Shown: positions 13,207 through 25,976 of the stretch, one piece after another
Layout: each line of letters starts with the position of its first letter
Position numbering within the stretch: position 1 is the first letter of the stretch
Source: Antennarius striatus
Taxonomy: Eukaryota; Chordata; Actinopteri; Lophiiformes; Antennariidae
Direction: 5' to 3'
Length of the DNA stretch: 64,000 nt
Assembly: GCF_040054535.1 (NCBI RefSeq)
Contig: NC_090794.1
Location: 3,907,501-3,971,500, forward strand
Made by a program: the position numbers and the translations under genes
The notes under the pieces: generated by a model
Databases searched by the model: none
Told to the model about the DNA's origin: nothing
Seen by the model: the letters and a program-made list of their open reading frames with translations, nothing else

Positions 13207-16200
13207 ATGATGCTGACGGAGAAAAAAGAGATGTGTTTCCATGCTTTTCCACTGAACCTGTCCATCCAGACACAACGCTGAGAGGTCTCATCATGTCTGC
13301 AGCCGTAGAAGATAATCCTCCGCCAGTTGCCACCGTCACCAGAGCCACCTTCTCCCCACGATCCTCCACCGACAAGCAGATCCAGCTCCCAGCTCTGTTC
13401 AGCGGACTGAGGGTCCTGAGGAAAGTGGTAGTCGGGCCGGAGCACGACACCATGTCCGAGATCAAACCTTTGTCTCCGGGAGAGAAGAGGGAGCATTTCC
13501 CTGAGAAGCCAGAGGATGTTAAGGGTCAAGGGAGCTTCCTGGATCAGATCTCCCACTTACTCAGCCGGGAAAAGAAGGGTGAGGAAGAGCAAAATACAAG
13601 AGTAAAGAGGGAGACTGAGGAAAGGGATGAGGTTGAGTGGAAACATCTTGAAACCAAAGAAGAGGTGGACGTTTTGTTTCAGCCGACGGAACCTTCTCTA
13701 TCCAGTGCAGAGGCTGCATTCGATGCCTTCAAAGCCTTTTTCACCCCAAAACCTCTGAAAAAGGACCCGCTAGAGAAGTTGGACCTGGAGGCCGTGAAGA
13801 GGAGGATTACAGCAGATAAAGATGCACTGAGAACACTTTTTGAGAGAAGCTCCAATAAGACGCCGGAGAAGAACGACTCAGCTGATTGCCAAGTAGGACG
13901 TGTGCACAAATGGACACCAGACATTAAACGCGACCGTGCTTTTATTCTACGACTGTCCTGGTGTCCTGAGTGTAAAGATGTTCTGTTTTATGATTTATCT
14001 GATTGTGAGTCTCTTGTATGATTAATTTTCCTCACAGTCGGAAGCAGTCACCCCAGGAGAGGGTGAAGAAAGAACTCCTGGTCGTTTACAGGCTGTGTGG
14101 CCTCCACTCAAGGAGGAAAAGGTTGGGCTGAAGTACACAGAAGCAGGTATTATCTCTTTCCTTATATTATTAATATAATCCAAAAATGCAAATGGGCTGA
14201 GGAGGATGTGGAGTCCGACTTTGTGGTATCATGTGGTGGATGTTTAATCAAACTCAACAGCTCTGACAAACACAACTCCACCCTGTCTGTCCACGGAAAA
14301 CCGGTCCGGCCTTCGTCACCTTTGATGTGGACTGACTGCTCTGTTGGATAGATTGATAGGTCTACACTTTATCTTTGAAAACCTTTGAGCTTCCTGCAGT
14401 GACGTGAGGTGCAGGGGATGTGATAAAGAACTATAAACTGTTGTAAACTATGCGTCTCTATTTCCTGCCAGAACACCAGGCTGCTCTCCTGCAGCTGAAG
14501 AGGGAATGCAAAGAGGAGCTGGAAAAGCTGCAGGTCAGTATGAAGGATGTGCTACTAGCTGTGTCCACATGTACTGTGTGCACAAATGCTAACAATAAGT
14601 CAAGTTAAGTCAACTTTAATACAGGTAGTCCTCAACATACGAACATAATTGGTTCTGAAAGGCTGTTCGTAAGTTGAATTGTTCGTAAGTTTTTAATTAT
14701 TAAATTCCCATCTATAATTGCCATTCAAGGTCATTTAAATGCAATCAATACTCTAAATCCCAAAGTACTATTCCCAAAGTCTCAGGCACCACTTTATTCT
14801 TGATTACTCCGTTTTATTTCCATTAGTGTCAGTTAATGTTTCCGGGCAGAAACCTAACCCAAAAACATTGGTTCCCACATCATTTACCTGACAACAACAA
14901 CAACAAAAAAGGTAAAGATAAAAAAAAATATTGGCTCATTTTGTTTTGAGTTAAGTCTTTCTCGATGATTAAAAAAACACACTCGCAAAAAAATAATCAA
15001 GTTTACGTCATTTCACCTGATTTAATGTCAGTCCACACAAATACTGGATTCGTAAAATGACTAGACAATCATTAAAAGCAAATAATGTGATATTATTCTA
15101 AAATAAATAAGGATTAAAAACATGTAATCACATTTAAAAAAAAATTGTTCCAGTATCTACAATTAAACACCACTCATAAATCAAGTGATTGGTTTGATTT
15201 CAGATAAGTTTATGGTAAACTTTAGCTCCTTATAATCTTATACCTTGACAACAGTAAAGTCATTTGACTATTTATAAAGCCCTGAATCACATTTGTGTAG
15301 TGAAATTGAGTTGTGACTGACAGCAGGGCTAAATATTCGGGATACTTTTTTGTATCGCCAATGTTTTTTGGTTGTGATACAAATACGTGGATCCCCAATG
15401 TTTACCTCTTAGGAATACTTCAGATCCACTCTACAGTACTTTAGCATGTAGCATGTAGCATGTCATTTACCTGTAGAGTGAATGAAGAGGAGGAGGAGGG
15501 AGGAGTTATTGTGGGTCAGAGTTGTCATTAGAGAGATGGTCACCACTATCTTCACTAGTTTTTACTTTATCAAACTTGATAAACAGCAAAGTATTCAAGG
15601 TACGAATCCTGACGCTCTCAGATGCTCACAGACAACAAAAAAACAACAAAACAGAGGGAGACGAGTGTTGGAGCTGCGTGAACGCAGCGCTGCTGCCCCC
15701 CGAGGAGGTTGTGGCTGAAAGTGGAACTGCAGGACAATAGTCAGATATGGTGGAACGTGTTTGTTTGTATCTCAGAATGATCATAAATTTGTAAGTTGAG
15801 GACTACCTGTATGAATCACTATAACGGCGATAAAACCAGACAATGATGACAATCATGTTGGGGCTTCATCTAAATGATACCGCTGTTATTTTCAGGAGGA
15901 TTTTGGTCAGGAACTCTCAAGGCTCAGGGTGGAAAACGAGGATAATGTTGTCCGTCTGGAGGTCAGTCTGGCCGAACTGCAGGTCCAGATATCGCAGACT
16001 GGAGTCCGTCGCCATGGGGACCTGAAAGATGTCGCCGTATCAACAGGAGACGATTTCATACACAAAACCTTCCGCACAGTCTGCATCCAGACAGATCGTG
16101 AGACATTCCTCAAGACCCCTGAAGATGGAGAGAATGCAGGAAGAACCTGCACCAGCCCACAGCAGAAAGCCACTCCCAAAAAGCTGGACCTGGCTTCCAT

Positions 16201-19200
16201 CAACCTCAGCCTGACTGGTCAGAGGGATGTAGCTGTGTCCACCTCCTCATCATCTCATGATCTTATTCCCCCACCTGAGGCCACATCACATCTGTCAGAA
16301 CAACCAGATGGTCTTCTTCAGAAGTCATCTACCGAAGTAGACAATTCACCTCCTCCTCCACCAAGCCTGTCTGCTCCCCCCAACAACAATTCACCCTCAA
16401 ACATCCCTCCACCTCCACCTCCACCACCACCACCACCACTTCCACCTCCACCTCCTCAATCCAAACCAGGCTTTGCTCCACCACCTCCACCTCCTCCTCC
16501 TTTTGGGGGTCTCATGATTGATAAAGCTCCCAGGAAACCAGCGGTGGAGCCATCCCGACCCATGAAGCCTCTGTACTGGACCAGGATCCAGATCCAGGAT
16601 AACAAGTAAGTTCTCAGGATATTAATATTGTATTTGGGGGTAAAATCTAATGAAGACACAGAATTTAATGGAGGGTTAAACACCTCAGTTCATTTGCCCT
16701 GATCTGCATGTCTCATATTACTGCACAATTCATTAGGATTGTATGTCTCTCCAGCAGAAACAACACACTTTGGAATATTTTAGAGGAACCAAACATAATT
16801 AATACCAGCGAGTTTGAGGAACTCTTCGCCAAAACCACCACACAGACCAAGAAAAAGCCTCTGTCAGAAGCGTACGAGAAGAAGACCAAGGCCAAGAAGG
16901 TAACCATCTTAATACCCAATACGTGCAATATGCTGTTTGTCCACTAGAGGGGGCGAGATCCTTGATTTTTAAAGGCCATTTGACACTTATCAGCAGACTG
17001 TTGAGTAAAGACTGAGACAGAACCATGAGTTTAAAAGAAACTGTTGTTGTTTTTTAGCAAAGAAACTTTATTTGTACATCATCTCTTCCACAAACATTCA
17101 AATTTTGATTAGGAAAGAATATAATTCAATAAAAAGGTAAATTATTCCATTTCATCGTCTAACAGTAAACAGTACACGGGGCTGCCTTTTGATCCGTTGA
17201 GTAGATATATGTTAAATCCTTTATTCCTGAGTGGTTGTGTGTGTTTGCTTTACCGCAGCATGGTGTGACCTTTGTTTATTTTCCTCCATCCTTTCACAAA
17301 AAGCTCGCCACTAATGACTCACTAATGGTTTCTAATTGTAAGGTCGTCATGGTAATGGTTTGTGCGTGTGTGTGTGTGTGTGTGTGTGTCTGTGTGTCTG
17401 TGTGTATGTGTGTGTGTTTCAGATCATTAAGCTGCTGGAGGGGAAGCGCTCTCAGGCTGTGGGCATCCTCATATCAAGTCTTCATCTGGAAATGAAGGAC
17501 ATACAACAAGGTGAGTCATGTGTGTCATAGAAACCGATGAGTCATGGTTTATTGTCTATCAGCTTATCTGCTGATAAAAGGAATTCAACCCACCCACCCA
17601 TTTATTGTGAATAAAAAAAATCTCTTTATACGATACAGTGCAAATACAACAGTTTAAATACTAAATTGTAATAAAATGTAATATTGACACGGATATCCAG
17701 TCATCTTTTTTGCTTTAGAAAGCAAACATTAAACTTTAATGATAATCAGCATTAAAGTTTCCATAATTAAAGCATTAAAGTAGAGCAATAACTGTATTTC
17801 CCAGCCAGTCTGAGACCTTGAACCTGCAGCAGTCATCTGCTCCTCGTACATCAGCTGGATTTAAGTGTAGCCCCTGGCTACATGCTGAAGGTACCCTGTA
17901 TTTAACTTTGAATATGAGCTGTTGGTGAGTCTAAAGTAGGATTAGAGGCTAAAGCAGCCAGCAAGATGGTCACGGAGAGGTAATCTGCACAGCTAATCAC
18001 AAACTTTACCAAAAAATCTTTCTGTTCAGAGAGTTAAAAAGGAAGGATCGTCATCTTATCCCTGTTAGCAAAATCCCAGTAAGGGGTTTCCTGAGAAACC
18101 AATACCAATACCCACAATCATCACTGAACAACCAACAAATACCTAGAAAAAACACATGCACGCATGGACATCCCTTGTTTCAAGCAAAGCAGTTAGCATG
18201 GGTTGCTAACTTGATCTTGGTTGTATTGATGAAGCCCTGCTGGAAATTAAACTGATCAGACTTGTTCAACATATGATACAATATGATATGAGAAGATGCG
18301 ATACGATGTTAAAAAAAAGGCTCATTAGTCCCTTTTAACCATAGTTTCCATAGTTTTAATAAAACCATAATAAAACCAAAGTTTTATTATAGTTTCCTTT
18401 TAACCATTTTCCATCTATGCTTGTCTGCATTCCCCAGCTATCCTGACTGTTGACCCCTCTCTGGTGGACTTGGAGGCCATTGAAGCCCTGTATGAGAACG
18501 TAGGTATTCAAGCAAACTTTGCTGCTGTTTAACTACAACATACCATTGCAAACCCCTCTTCTTCTGCTATTTCATTGGCAGAGAGCACAACCGGAGGAAC
18601 TGGAGAGAATCAGGAGACACTACGAGACGTCGGAGGAAGAAGAAGTTAAACTGCTGGATAAACCTGAACAGTCAGTGAGATAAATCCCAGGACTGTTTAC
18701 TGTGTTTGACCTCAGTCAGCGTTTCTCAGAGTGATGAACGGCACCGTCACATTTGTCCTCTTGCCTTCGGTGTGTGCTCCAACTCCAGGTTCCTGTACGA
18801 GCTGGCTCAGATCCCAGACTTCGCCGGCAGAGCTCAATGCATCATCTTCCGATCGACTTTCAAAGATGGGATCGCGTCCATCCAAAGCAAGCTCAACACG
18901 GTCTCCAGTGTCTGTGAGGTAGGAAAAAAGGTCATTAAATGTGTCAGTATAGATATTTTATTGTGTTTACAGTGATTTTTATTCAGTACATATCATGCCC
19001 AACGCCTTTGTGATACATGGAGAATCTCAGCTTGACCATGACAGTGATTGATCTTGTTTTTTTAGGGTCTGCTGGAGAGTGATGGTGTGAGGACGGTGGT
19101 GGGACTGGTTTTGGCTCTGGGGAACCACATGAACGGAGGCAGCAGGGACAGAGGTCAGGCCGACGGCTTCGGTCTGGAGATTCTACCTAAACTGAAGGAT

Positions 19201-20483
19201 GTGAAGAGCAAGGTAAAACCTTTTATTCCTTGTTTCAAGAATGTTGCTTTGTCCCTTTCCTTCTTCTTTGGTGATCCTGAATCTCGTCATAGTATCTTTA
19301 GTGTGAGAAAAACTTTTATTTGCATCTTTACTGCAAAGCAATGCTGTATATTTTATTCAATATACGGAATCACAGGGTTACAGTATGTAGCCTGAAAGGC
19401 TAAACCGAGGGTAAAAAAACAAAACAAGTTCAGGCTGCAAATTCAGCAGTGAGCAAAAGCTTGTTTTTATGCCCACATGCTAATAAAAGAAAGATGAACC
19501 ATCTGTATTTTTGTCCGCTCAGAGAAACTGGAATTTTTTTTTCCCACTTCAACACATTTTAAATCTATTCTTTTGATTTTTTTTCTAAATCTTTTGGATT
19601 CCCTCTCAGGACAACCGCATCAGCCTGGTGGACTACGTGGTGTCGTACTACCTGCGTCATGTGGATCAGGTACGAGTGAAGCTCGTGTATTTAAATTACT
19701 TTTGTGTGAATATTTGTGTGTAGTCGTTTCTCAGTCCCTGATCTAATAATGTTAATTTTATCAATCCACCAGAACGCCGGCACAGACAAGAGCACCTTCC
19801 CGCTTCCTGAACCCCAGGACGTCTTCCTCGCTGCGCAGGTCAAGTTTGACGACCTCGCCAGAGACCTGAAGCAGCTCGGAAGTGACCTTTCAAGTACGTG
19901 ACGTCGTCGCTGCGACCTTTACCCGTTCCAGCAGCGTTTTAAAAATGCATGCCTCTTCCCTTCCCCTTCCCTCGTTTACACATGTTCGCCAAAACATCAG
20001 CTCCACGCCGAGCAGACAGGCGGCGAGCTCAGGCGTCCGTGTCGACTGGGAGACTGGAAGAGTCTCCTTGTGGTCATTTTGTTGTGTGTTTTTGTTTGAC
20101 AAACCTCAGCCAGCCTGTGTAACTCAATCACTCTGATTTTTAGCGGTTCCAACAGACCAAACCTCGGCCCGGTCTGGCATCGTTTTTCCTCAGACACCGC
20201 CCTCCCCCACAACTCACCACCCTGATTTCCCACCGGCCCCGGTCATTGAGGAACTGTTTACACTTGGGGCTCAAGGCCCTGCTTCTCCAAACCAAACTGG
20301 AGTTAGCTTAAGACCCAGAACAAAAGATTTCCTCTCATCTGTCGTATCCTGGCAGCCGTTTTCCTCCTCGCTCTGTAAGTGTGCCCATATGAAACCGCTC
20401 AGCGTGCCAGCCGGTCCACCGAGACGAGTCGTGTTGAGGACAATGCTGATTCTGACGTGTTGTTTCCCTAGGTATCCGTGTGT

Positions 20484-20535
<52 letters not shown>

Positions 20536-23500
20536 TCAGACTAGTAGGAGTCTCGCTGCTGATACTGGCCTGGCGCCTTTCAGATCCAGCTTCTAATCCT
20601 CCCGCCCATCAGATCTCCCATTGTTGTGCCTTTGTGCCCGTGTCGCCGGCGCAGGGAGACCGCCGCTTCCCACTTGTGTAATCTCCAGACCTCCTGTATC
20701 TGTAGTGTATCTGCACGGGATGATGCACCGATCCCCGAACTGCTGGGTTGCATCACCTGGGCTCCACTCTGGCCCCTCTACCCCCACCCCCACCCCCCAG
20801 ATGTGTACCACAGATAGGTTTCTTTACCTCTCAACACAGCTTTGTCTTATCGGACCGTCTACCTAAACAACCGTGCAATCTGGGTCGCTGGTTCTTTTTT
20901 GTTCTGCCTGTTTGGACCGCCCTCATCGCTGTGTTTACTCTTCGGTTGGTATGAGATGTTTCCCAACGCCAGCGGAGGGACCGCTGTTTCCCTCAGGTCA
21001 TCCATGTTTATGTCTATTTAAATAGACTTGGTTGAATTGGGCCGTAGCGTAGACAGGTGTCACTTTGCTGCACGTCTGTCAGTCTTGATTGACATTATGG
21101 TTGTGTTTTACTTTGCGTGTGACACAAAAGACACTTTGAAATCTGTTTTTTAGCGGCCAGACCGTCCCAACTGAAAGGCTTTGAATGACACTTCAAATCA
21201 CATCCAAATGTGGTCTGGACGAGATTAGCAACAAGGCTATTTCATGTGGTTTTTTAGCTGCCTTTAGACTTTCTATAAATCGATCTGCATACAATCTGCC
21301 AAAAAATGGATTTGACATGGAAGTCTAAACAAGATTTACCAAAAAAAACCCACAACATCCTGACTCCTTCCCAATGTTACATGTTTAAATCTGGTTTGCT
21401 TTAATAGAGTTTAATGTATTTTCAAAAATGGCTTTGAAATTAAAACAAGACAACTTCATTCTGCTGAAAATAAGAAATACCAACAATACCAGCTTCAATA
21501 TTGGAAAGCCACCCCACCAAAGTAAATTAGAACCTCCAGATACGAGTTTAATTTGTTTTGTGATTAAATTTGAAAGTCAAACAAATAGTTCCACATTTAA
21601 AATAACTACAATCATATAAATCCTTTCCAGCTTTGTAAAAAACAACAACCCCAAACCCCCTAAATTATGGAAAAAAACACATTTTTCATCAACCAATAGA
21701 CGACCAATAGACAATAGCCTTTGCATAATAAATTGTATATAAATTACGTAAAGAATGATGAAGAATGAAAAGAAACGCAAAAGTCAGGAGAACATAAGAG
21801 CTACCTCTTTACTCCATGGAAGAGAACGAGATCCGGTCTCAGCTGATGTTGTATCCATCCGCCAACATGTGGGAAAGAACGAGATCCGGTCTCAGCTGAT
21901 GTTGTATCCATCCGCCAACATGTGGGAAAGAACGAGATCCGGTCTCAGCTGATGTTGTATCCATCCGCCAACATGTGGGAAAGAACGAGATCCGGTCTCA
22001 GCTGATGTTGTATCCATCAGAAAAGAAAGAACAAGATCCGGTCTCAGCTGATGTGGTATCCATCCGCCAACTAGCGGCTGTGTCGTGAAGCACGGCTCGT
22101 ATCCCAGATTTTGCTTGTATGTCAAACTAAAATATGGACAGAGCGACGTCTCGTATCTCAAATAACTCCTATGTCGAGCACCTTTCATCTCAAGGTACTG
22201 CTGTACACAGGTAGTTAGCTACGCCTGCGTTGTTGCCATGGCAACTCATGCAGATGCATTGAAGACACATGAAATTCTATTAACATCCTGGACAGGCTGT
22301 CTATTTGAGAGACCATCTGAACAAAGGCTTCTTGATTTGAGTTTTTGTATTTTTTAAAACCACTTTTAAATATATATGAAGTTTCATAAATATCTTTATA
22401 TTATTTTACTGTAAAGCATCGATCCCTCTTTATAAAACCAAATCACTGCTTTGGTCCAGGCTGTGCAATTTCACACATTACATCTTAATCCTCCGCTCTT
22501 CATCATCGTCATCATCATCCTCTGTTTATGTGGACGTCTGTGACCCTCTTGAGGATAAAATAAGCAAACTTCTGCTGAAAACAAAGGACGGACAAAAGAA
22601 AGAAAGCTTCACCGCACAAAGCAGAAAGAGATACCCGCCTCCACAGTTTACAGAAATCCTGAATGAAAACAGTATTCTTTTGTAATCTTATCTGGGAGAT
22701 GTTGATCGAGCGTCAGGGCAGGGGGGCCAGGGCTCGGCTCCCTCTGCAGCCTCTATTATGACTGCGTCTGCAGACTGGCTCCTCTGATCCCCTGATTGGA
22801 TGCAGCAGAGCAATGTGGAGCCACAGACCGGCGGAGGAAGAGAGAGTGAGGGAGCGTGCCGTCGCCATCTCTGGACGCATCTCAGCGGAGAGGAAGTGGC
22901 TCTGATAACCTCCTGCTTGGGCACAGGTGGAGATATTTAACCCAGGAGCCCCTCGTTCTTCATCATCTTCCATCACCGTTAAAGCAGCAGTGAAGTTCAG
23001 AAGTGTCCAAAAGAAATGTGACGTCTTCATTTCACCATAATAACATGAGGGGGTGTAAAACCTTCATCCAAACTGAGACTGTGGGAAATATCATATCTGA
23101 AGGTTGTGTGACTTATTTATTTTAGATAAAGGTTCACGCTTTCACTACCGTGTGCTTCTAATCACTACAAACACACTACATGAACTTTAATATCAGGCAC
23201 TTAATGCACACTAAAGAACTGAGCCCAAGAAAGAACAAAATAAAAGGTTTAAATAACATCCATGACAGGAATTATTGCCGTCACACAATTTATTTCCTTC
23301 CATATCTTTCCTTTTAAAATAAAATTTGACTTATTTTCTAAACATTTGTCTTTTCCTGTTTTTGCAGGATGTGAGAAAAACGTGCAGAAGGTTTCCTCAG
23401 ATTCTCCTGAAGAACATCTGCAGCCATTCAAGGACAAGATGGAGACTTTTGTCGTCAGCGGTGAGTCAAATTTCATGCATAAAATGTCAAAATTTAAGGT

Positions 23501-24489
23501 TTAAATTCATTGCAGTAACTATAAGAGTCCGACATTCGTGTTTCATTCAATATGACTGCTTAAAATACAATCTTTATGCAACTAAACAGCTTTGTCTGCT
23601 TCTTTGCAGCACGAAAAGAGCATGCAGAAGCTTCCTATCAGTTGATGACTGCACAGAAAAGGTTGGAAAATGAATCACTGGCACCATTTTGAGCCCATCT
23701 GTTAATAAACCTCAAAAAATGTCCTGAGAATTTGCTTTTATAATGTTTTACTAAAAGTATTAGCAACACAGCTAACTGCTAAAGACTTAAAATGTAAATT
23801 CTCCCTTCATTATTTCATCCTCTCTTTAGTTTTCAGGACTTGTCTCTGTATTTTGGAATAAAACCCAAGTTGGGGGAGAAAGAAGCGACCACCGGCTACG
23901 TTTTTATGCTGTGGTTTGAGTTTTGCGCTGATTTCAAGGTCAGGTGGAAGAGGGAGAACAAGAACATCTCCAAAGAAAGGTATCCCACAGCCCTCAAACA
24001 TGAATAGATCGAACTCTGTTAGAAAAAAAGCAGGGATTTTATTCAGTCAACTCAATCCAATATTAACTAGAAGGGTACTAGAATATTGGAAAAAACATAT
24101 CTGTGTTTTCAGATTAAAAGAGGCTCAACTGTCGGTGAAGAGGATGACATCAGAGAAAAGGGTGGAGACCAGAAAGCTCCACCCGAACAGCCTGGTGAGA
24201 CCTGATTCAATACGGTTGAATTGGGGGGGGGGGGACTGAGGAGGGAAAGAGATGTTCAACTGTTCATTTGTCTTTTTTGGGTACAAACATATTTCTGAAA
24301 CCAGGTTGTGATTCTGCAATTCACATTAGATAAATGCACTTTGAAAGGTGTGGTCTGATTTTATTTTTTTATTTTTTTTGCTTTGGTTGAATTAACAAGA
24401 AGTTTTCAACTTTTTTAAGTTCACTTGTAATTCGCTTCCCGCAGAAAGAGCGACTGCGTCAGAAAGAAGCCAACATGTCTTCATTGTAA
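7621..24489 (+). CDS. fmn1: Formin-1 (FMN1), actin nucleator, 19 coding exons
   Basis: Formin-1 nucleates and elongates unbranched actin filaments. Exons I read: 7621-9232, 10507-10679, a large exon ending 13892 (start 12303 or ~12477), 14038-14146, 14472-14533, 15896-16605, 16755-16899, 17423-17510, 18438-18499, 18582-18670, 18789-18918, 19066-19212, 19610-19669, 19773-19893, 23368-23460, 23610-23661, 23830-23979, 24113-24194, 24445-24489. Phases agree at all junctions. The N-terminal half is poorly conserved and includes a basic NLS-like cluster (residues 130-137) and MGNQQG at 99-104. The 14.0-kb exon carries the FMN1 signature [14 protein letters not shown]1 (about 16350-16505) is proline-rich. 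FH2 starts at [11 protein letters not shown] and includes the lasso tryptophan, MKDIQQ, the conserved GNHMNGG in exon 19066 and the C-terminal KERLRQKEA. An AATAAA lies at 24538. Oddities: a single in-frame TAG at 12474, a poly-Asp run, and about 1,780 codons versus about 1,400 in human. Confidence 0.93.
9604..9659. repeat. (GT)n microsatellite in fmn1 intron
   Basis: About 28 uninterrupted GT units just downstream of the first coding exon of fmn1. Confidence 0.95.
13163..13206 (+). repeat. Coding (GAT)n microsatellite, poly-aspartate in fmn1
   Basis: About fourteen GAT codons in the large fmn1 exon encode an uninterrupted aspartate run. The tract should be length-polymorphic; in-frame changes alter only the acidic run. 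Confidence 0.9.
14622..15809. mobile_element. Non-autonomous TIR DNA transposon, copy 1 (TcMar/Tigger-like)
   Basis: The element begins CAGGTAGTCCTCAACATAC and ends with its near-perfect inverted complement; it is flanked by TA on both sides, as for Tc1/mariner target duplications. No transposase frame is evident. A second copy of the same family lies at 59932-60889; both share the inner block with a (G/A)-rich segment, a 'gtcaccact' stretch and a GC-rich 'gtgaacgcagcg' block. It sits inside an fmn1 intron. Assignment to Tigger rests on terminal sequence and TA flanks only. Confidence 0.7.
17367..17419. repeat. (GT)n microsatellite abutting an fmn1 acceptor
   Basis: Interrupted GT tract ending within a few bases of the acceptor at 17422. 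It makes up most of the region where the polypyrimidine tract and branch point would be expected. Confidence 0.9.
20478..20534. repeat. (GT)n microsatellite in fmn1 intron
   Basis: About 25 GT units in the 3.5-kb intron 19894-23367. Confidence 0.95.
21826..22070. repeat. 53-bp minisatellite, about 4.5 copies
   Basis: The marker ATCCGGTCTCAGCTGATGTT recurs at 21831, 21884, 21937, 21990 and 22036, giving a period of 53 bases and a shortened last unit. The middle copies look identical. The array lies within a longer stretch (to about 22205) that resembles a degraded transposon body. Confidence 0.9.
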
Positions 24490-25436
24490 GACAGCCAGGA
24501 GGTATAAAAATTCTGCCGGCACACAATCATCCTCACTAATAAACTGGATTAGACTGGACATGGAGTCAAACCTATAGTTTCCTTGGTTTACATAAGAAAA
24601 TATGTTAATAATTGACCTTTTACTTTTGTCTCCTGTTCTCAGATGTCCCTGGAGTGCATGGAACACACAGCTGACAGCTCTATTGAATAGACAGTTCTGA
24701 GCTCCACCTCTTTGGTTAGAAAAAAATTAATTAAATGGAAGATTGAGAAAAACCTTTTAGCACCAACTGTGTATATAATTCCTATAATGAATGAAGTGTA
24801 AAGTATAATCTTTTCAAGATTTTCCCACAAAAAAAATCAGAAAATGTGATTTCAGAGCTTGTTTTATTCGTCTTTCATGTGGTATACATATTATACTGCA
24901 TTATAAAATGAAGTGTCATTTAAAAGTGCAAGTTGTAAATAAAAACAAAAATCTATTACATGAAGGCCTTCAGCTTCACATCCCACACAGTGGAAACAAT
25001 ACAACCAGTCCAATCCCAGTCCTTTGAGTCCTTGTGTTGCACATTCATCGACCTGCGTGTGTGAAAAGGACATGAAGTGTTACAACCCAACCTGTTCTAG
25101 GCTGAAATATCAAGGCTTTGACTTTAAACCATAAATCAGACGTTTTTCCTCCTGCATCTAAACCTTCTATGCAAAACCATTCGTGAACACACAAAACTGA
25201 CTTTGTGCGCAGTGATTGCTGGACAATATGATACCTTATGGATTACAGGTCAGAGAGGAGAACGTGGCCCCTGAATCAACCAGTTGTCAATCGACAGTCA
25301 GTGTAACTTTTTATTCCACTACGATGACTTAAAAAAGGCTCAGATTGGTCCCTAAACTTCCCGCTTTATTCTCATGTCTTTCTGTAATTTACTTTTAAAT
25401 GGCATCTGTCCTCTAATGGCAGAGGATACCATCGAT

Positions 25437-25976
25437 CTAATCCATATCTATTGTTGTGCAGCGGCACTGTTTCACGCGTTGGATCCGTTTCTTCCTGGTG
25501 CTGGGTGTCTGACCCGGACAGAACAGGGTGTAGGTGACCGTGCTGAAGGCTTTGGGTTTGCAGGCAGAGCATGACTGGAAGACGTCTCCGTCTCGGTAAT
25601 TATGCCTCGGGATGTAGAAGGAGTTGCACTGTCCGTAGCAAAACCGGTTGACGATGACGCGGCTGAGGCAGCCCTCCTCTCGGATGGTCTGCTTGAGCGG
25701 CTGCGTTTTGCACCAATCCATCCGCAGGTACCGACGCTCGGTGACGTGTAGCGCCTCCTGACTGGACTCCAGCACTTCATCGGTGGAGGTTATGGGGCCG
25801 TTCCGGCGGGACATGAGTCCACCGATGGATGGTTGGGTGCATCGAGTCGATTCGTGAATGTTGTTCTTGTTGGGATGCGGGAACGCGCCTTGAAACGTGT
25901 CGGCATGAGTTCTCCTCAGCGGGCTGAGCAGCAGCACCAAAGCTGCTGTAGAGATCAGAACAGATGTTGTCTTCAT
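25437..25976 (-). CDS. grem1: Gremlin-1, secreted BMP antagonist
   Basis: Gremlin-1 binds BMP2/4/7 in the extracellular space and blocks receptor engagement. The coding sequence is one exon of 179 codons plus stop, matching the family (human 184 residues) and its single-coding-exon structure. A hydrophobic signal peptide covers about residues 4-18. A variable linker follows, then the hallmark EEVLESSQEALHVTER-like segment (VLESSQEALHVTERRYL), and a DAN cystine-knot domain with RFCYGQCNSFYIPRH, SCSACKPK and the final CRCTTIDMD. The start is fixed by an acceptor at 25985, eight bases upstream of the ATG. An upstream ATG in the same frame lies in the intron. An untranslated exon probably ends at 26166 (CAG|GTAAAT). 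The gene converges tail-to-tail with fmn1, about 950 bases away, as in tetrapods. Whether this is the fish a or b co-orthologue cannot be told. Confidence 0.96.
   Translation of the reverse strand: MKTTSVLISTAALVLLLSPLRRTHADTFQGAFPHPNKNNIHESTRCTQPSIGGLMSRRNGPITSTDEVLESSQEALHVTERRYLRMDWCKTQPLKQTIREEGCLSRVIVNRFCYGQCNSFYIPRHNYRDGDVFQSCSACKPKAFSTVTYTLFCPGQTPSTRKKRIQRVKQCRCTTIDMD

Larger units (their letters stand above)
19894..23367. promoter_or_regulatory. Large 3' fmn1 intron, candidate grem1 cis-regulatory interval
   Basis: This is the longest intron in the FH2-coding part of fmn1. In mammals, limb enhancers of Grem1 are spread through the 3' half of Fmn1 (known biology). Here the interval holds a GT repeat, the 53-bp minisatellite and a repeat-poor, GC-richer block at about 22690-23040 with an E-box (CAGGTG near 22925) and GATA-type sites. 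That this block is an enhancer is inference. Confidence 0.25.

Noticed and set aside
13128-13556. 142-codon minus-strand ORF containing poly-Ile
   Set aside because: Antisense of the fmn1 exon and its GAT repeat.
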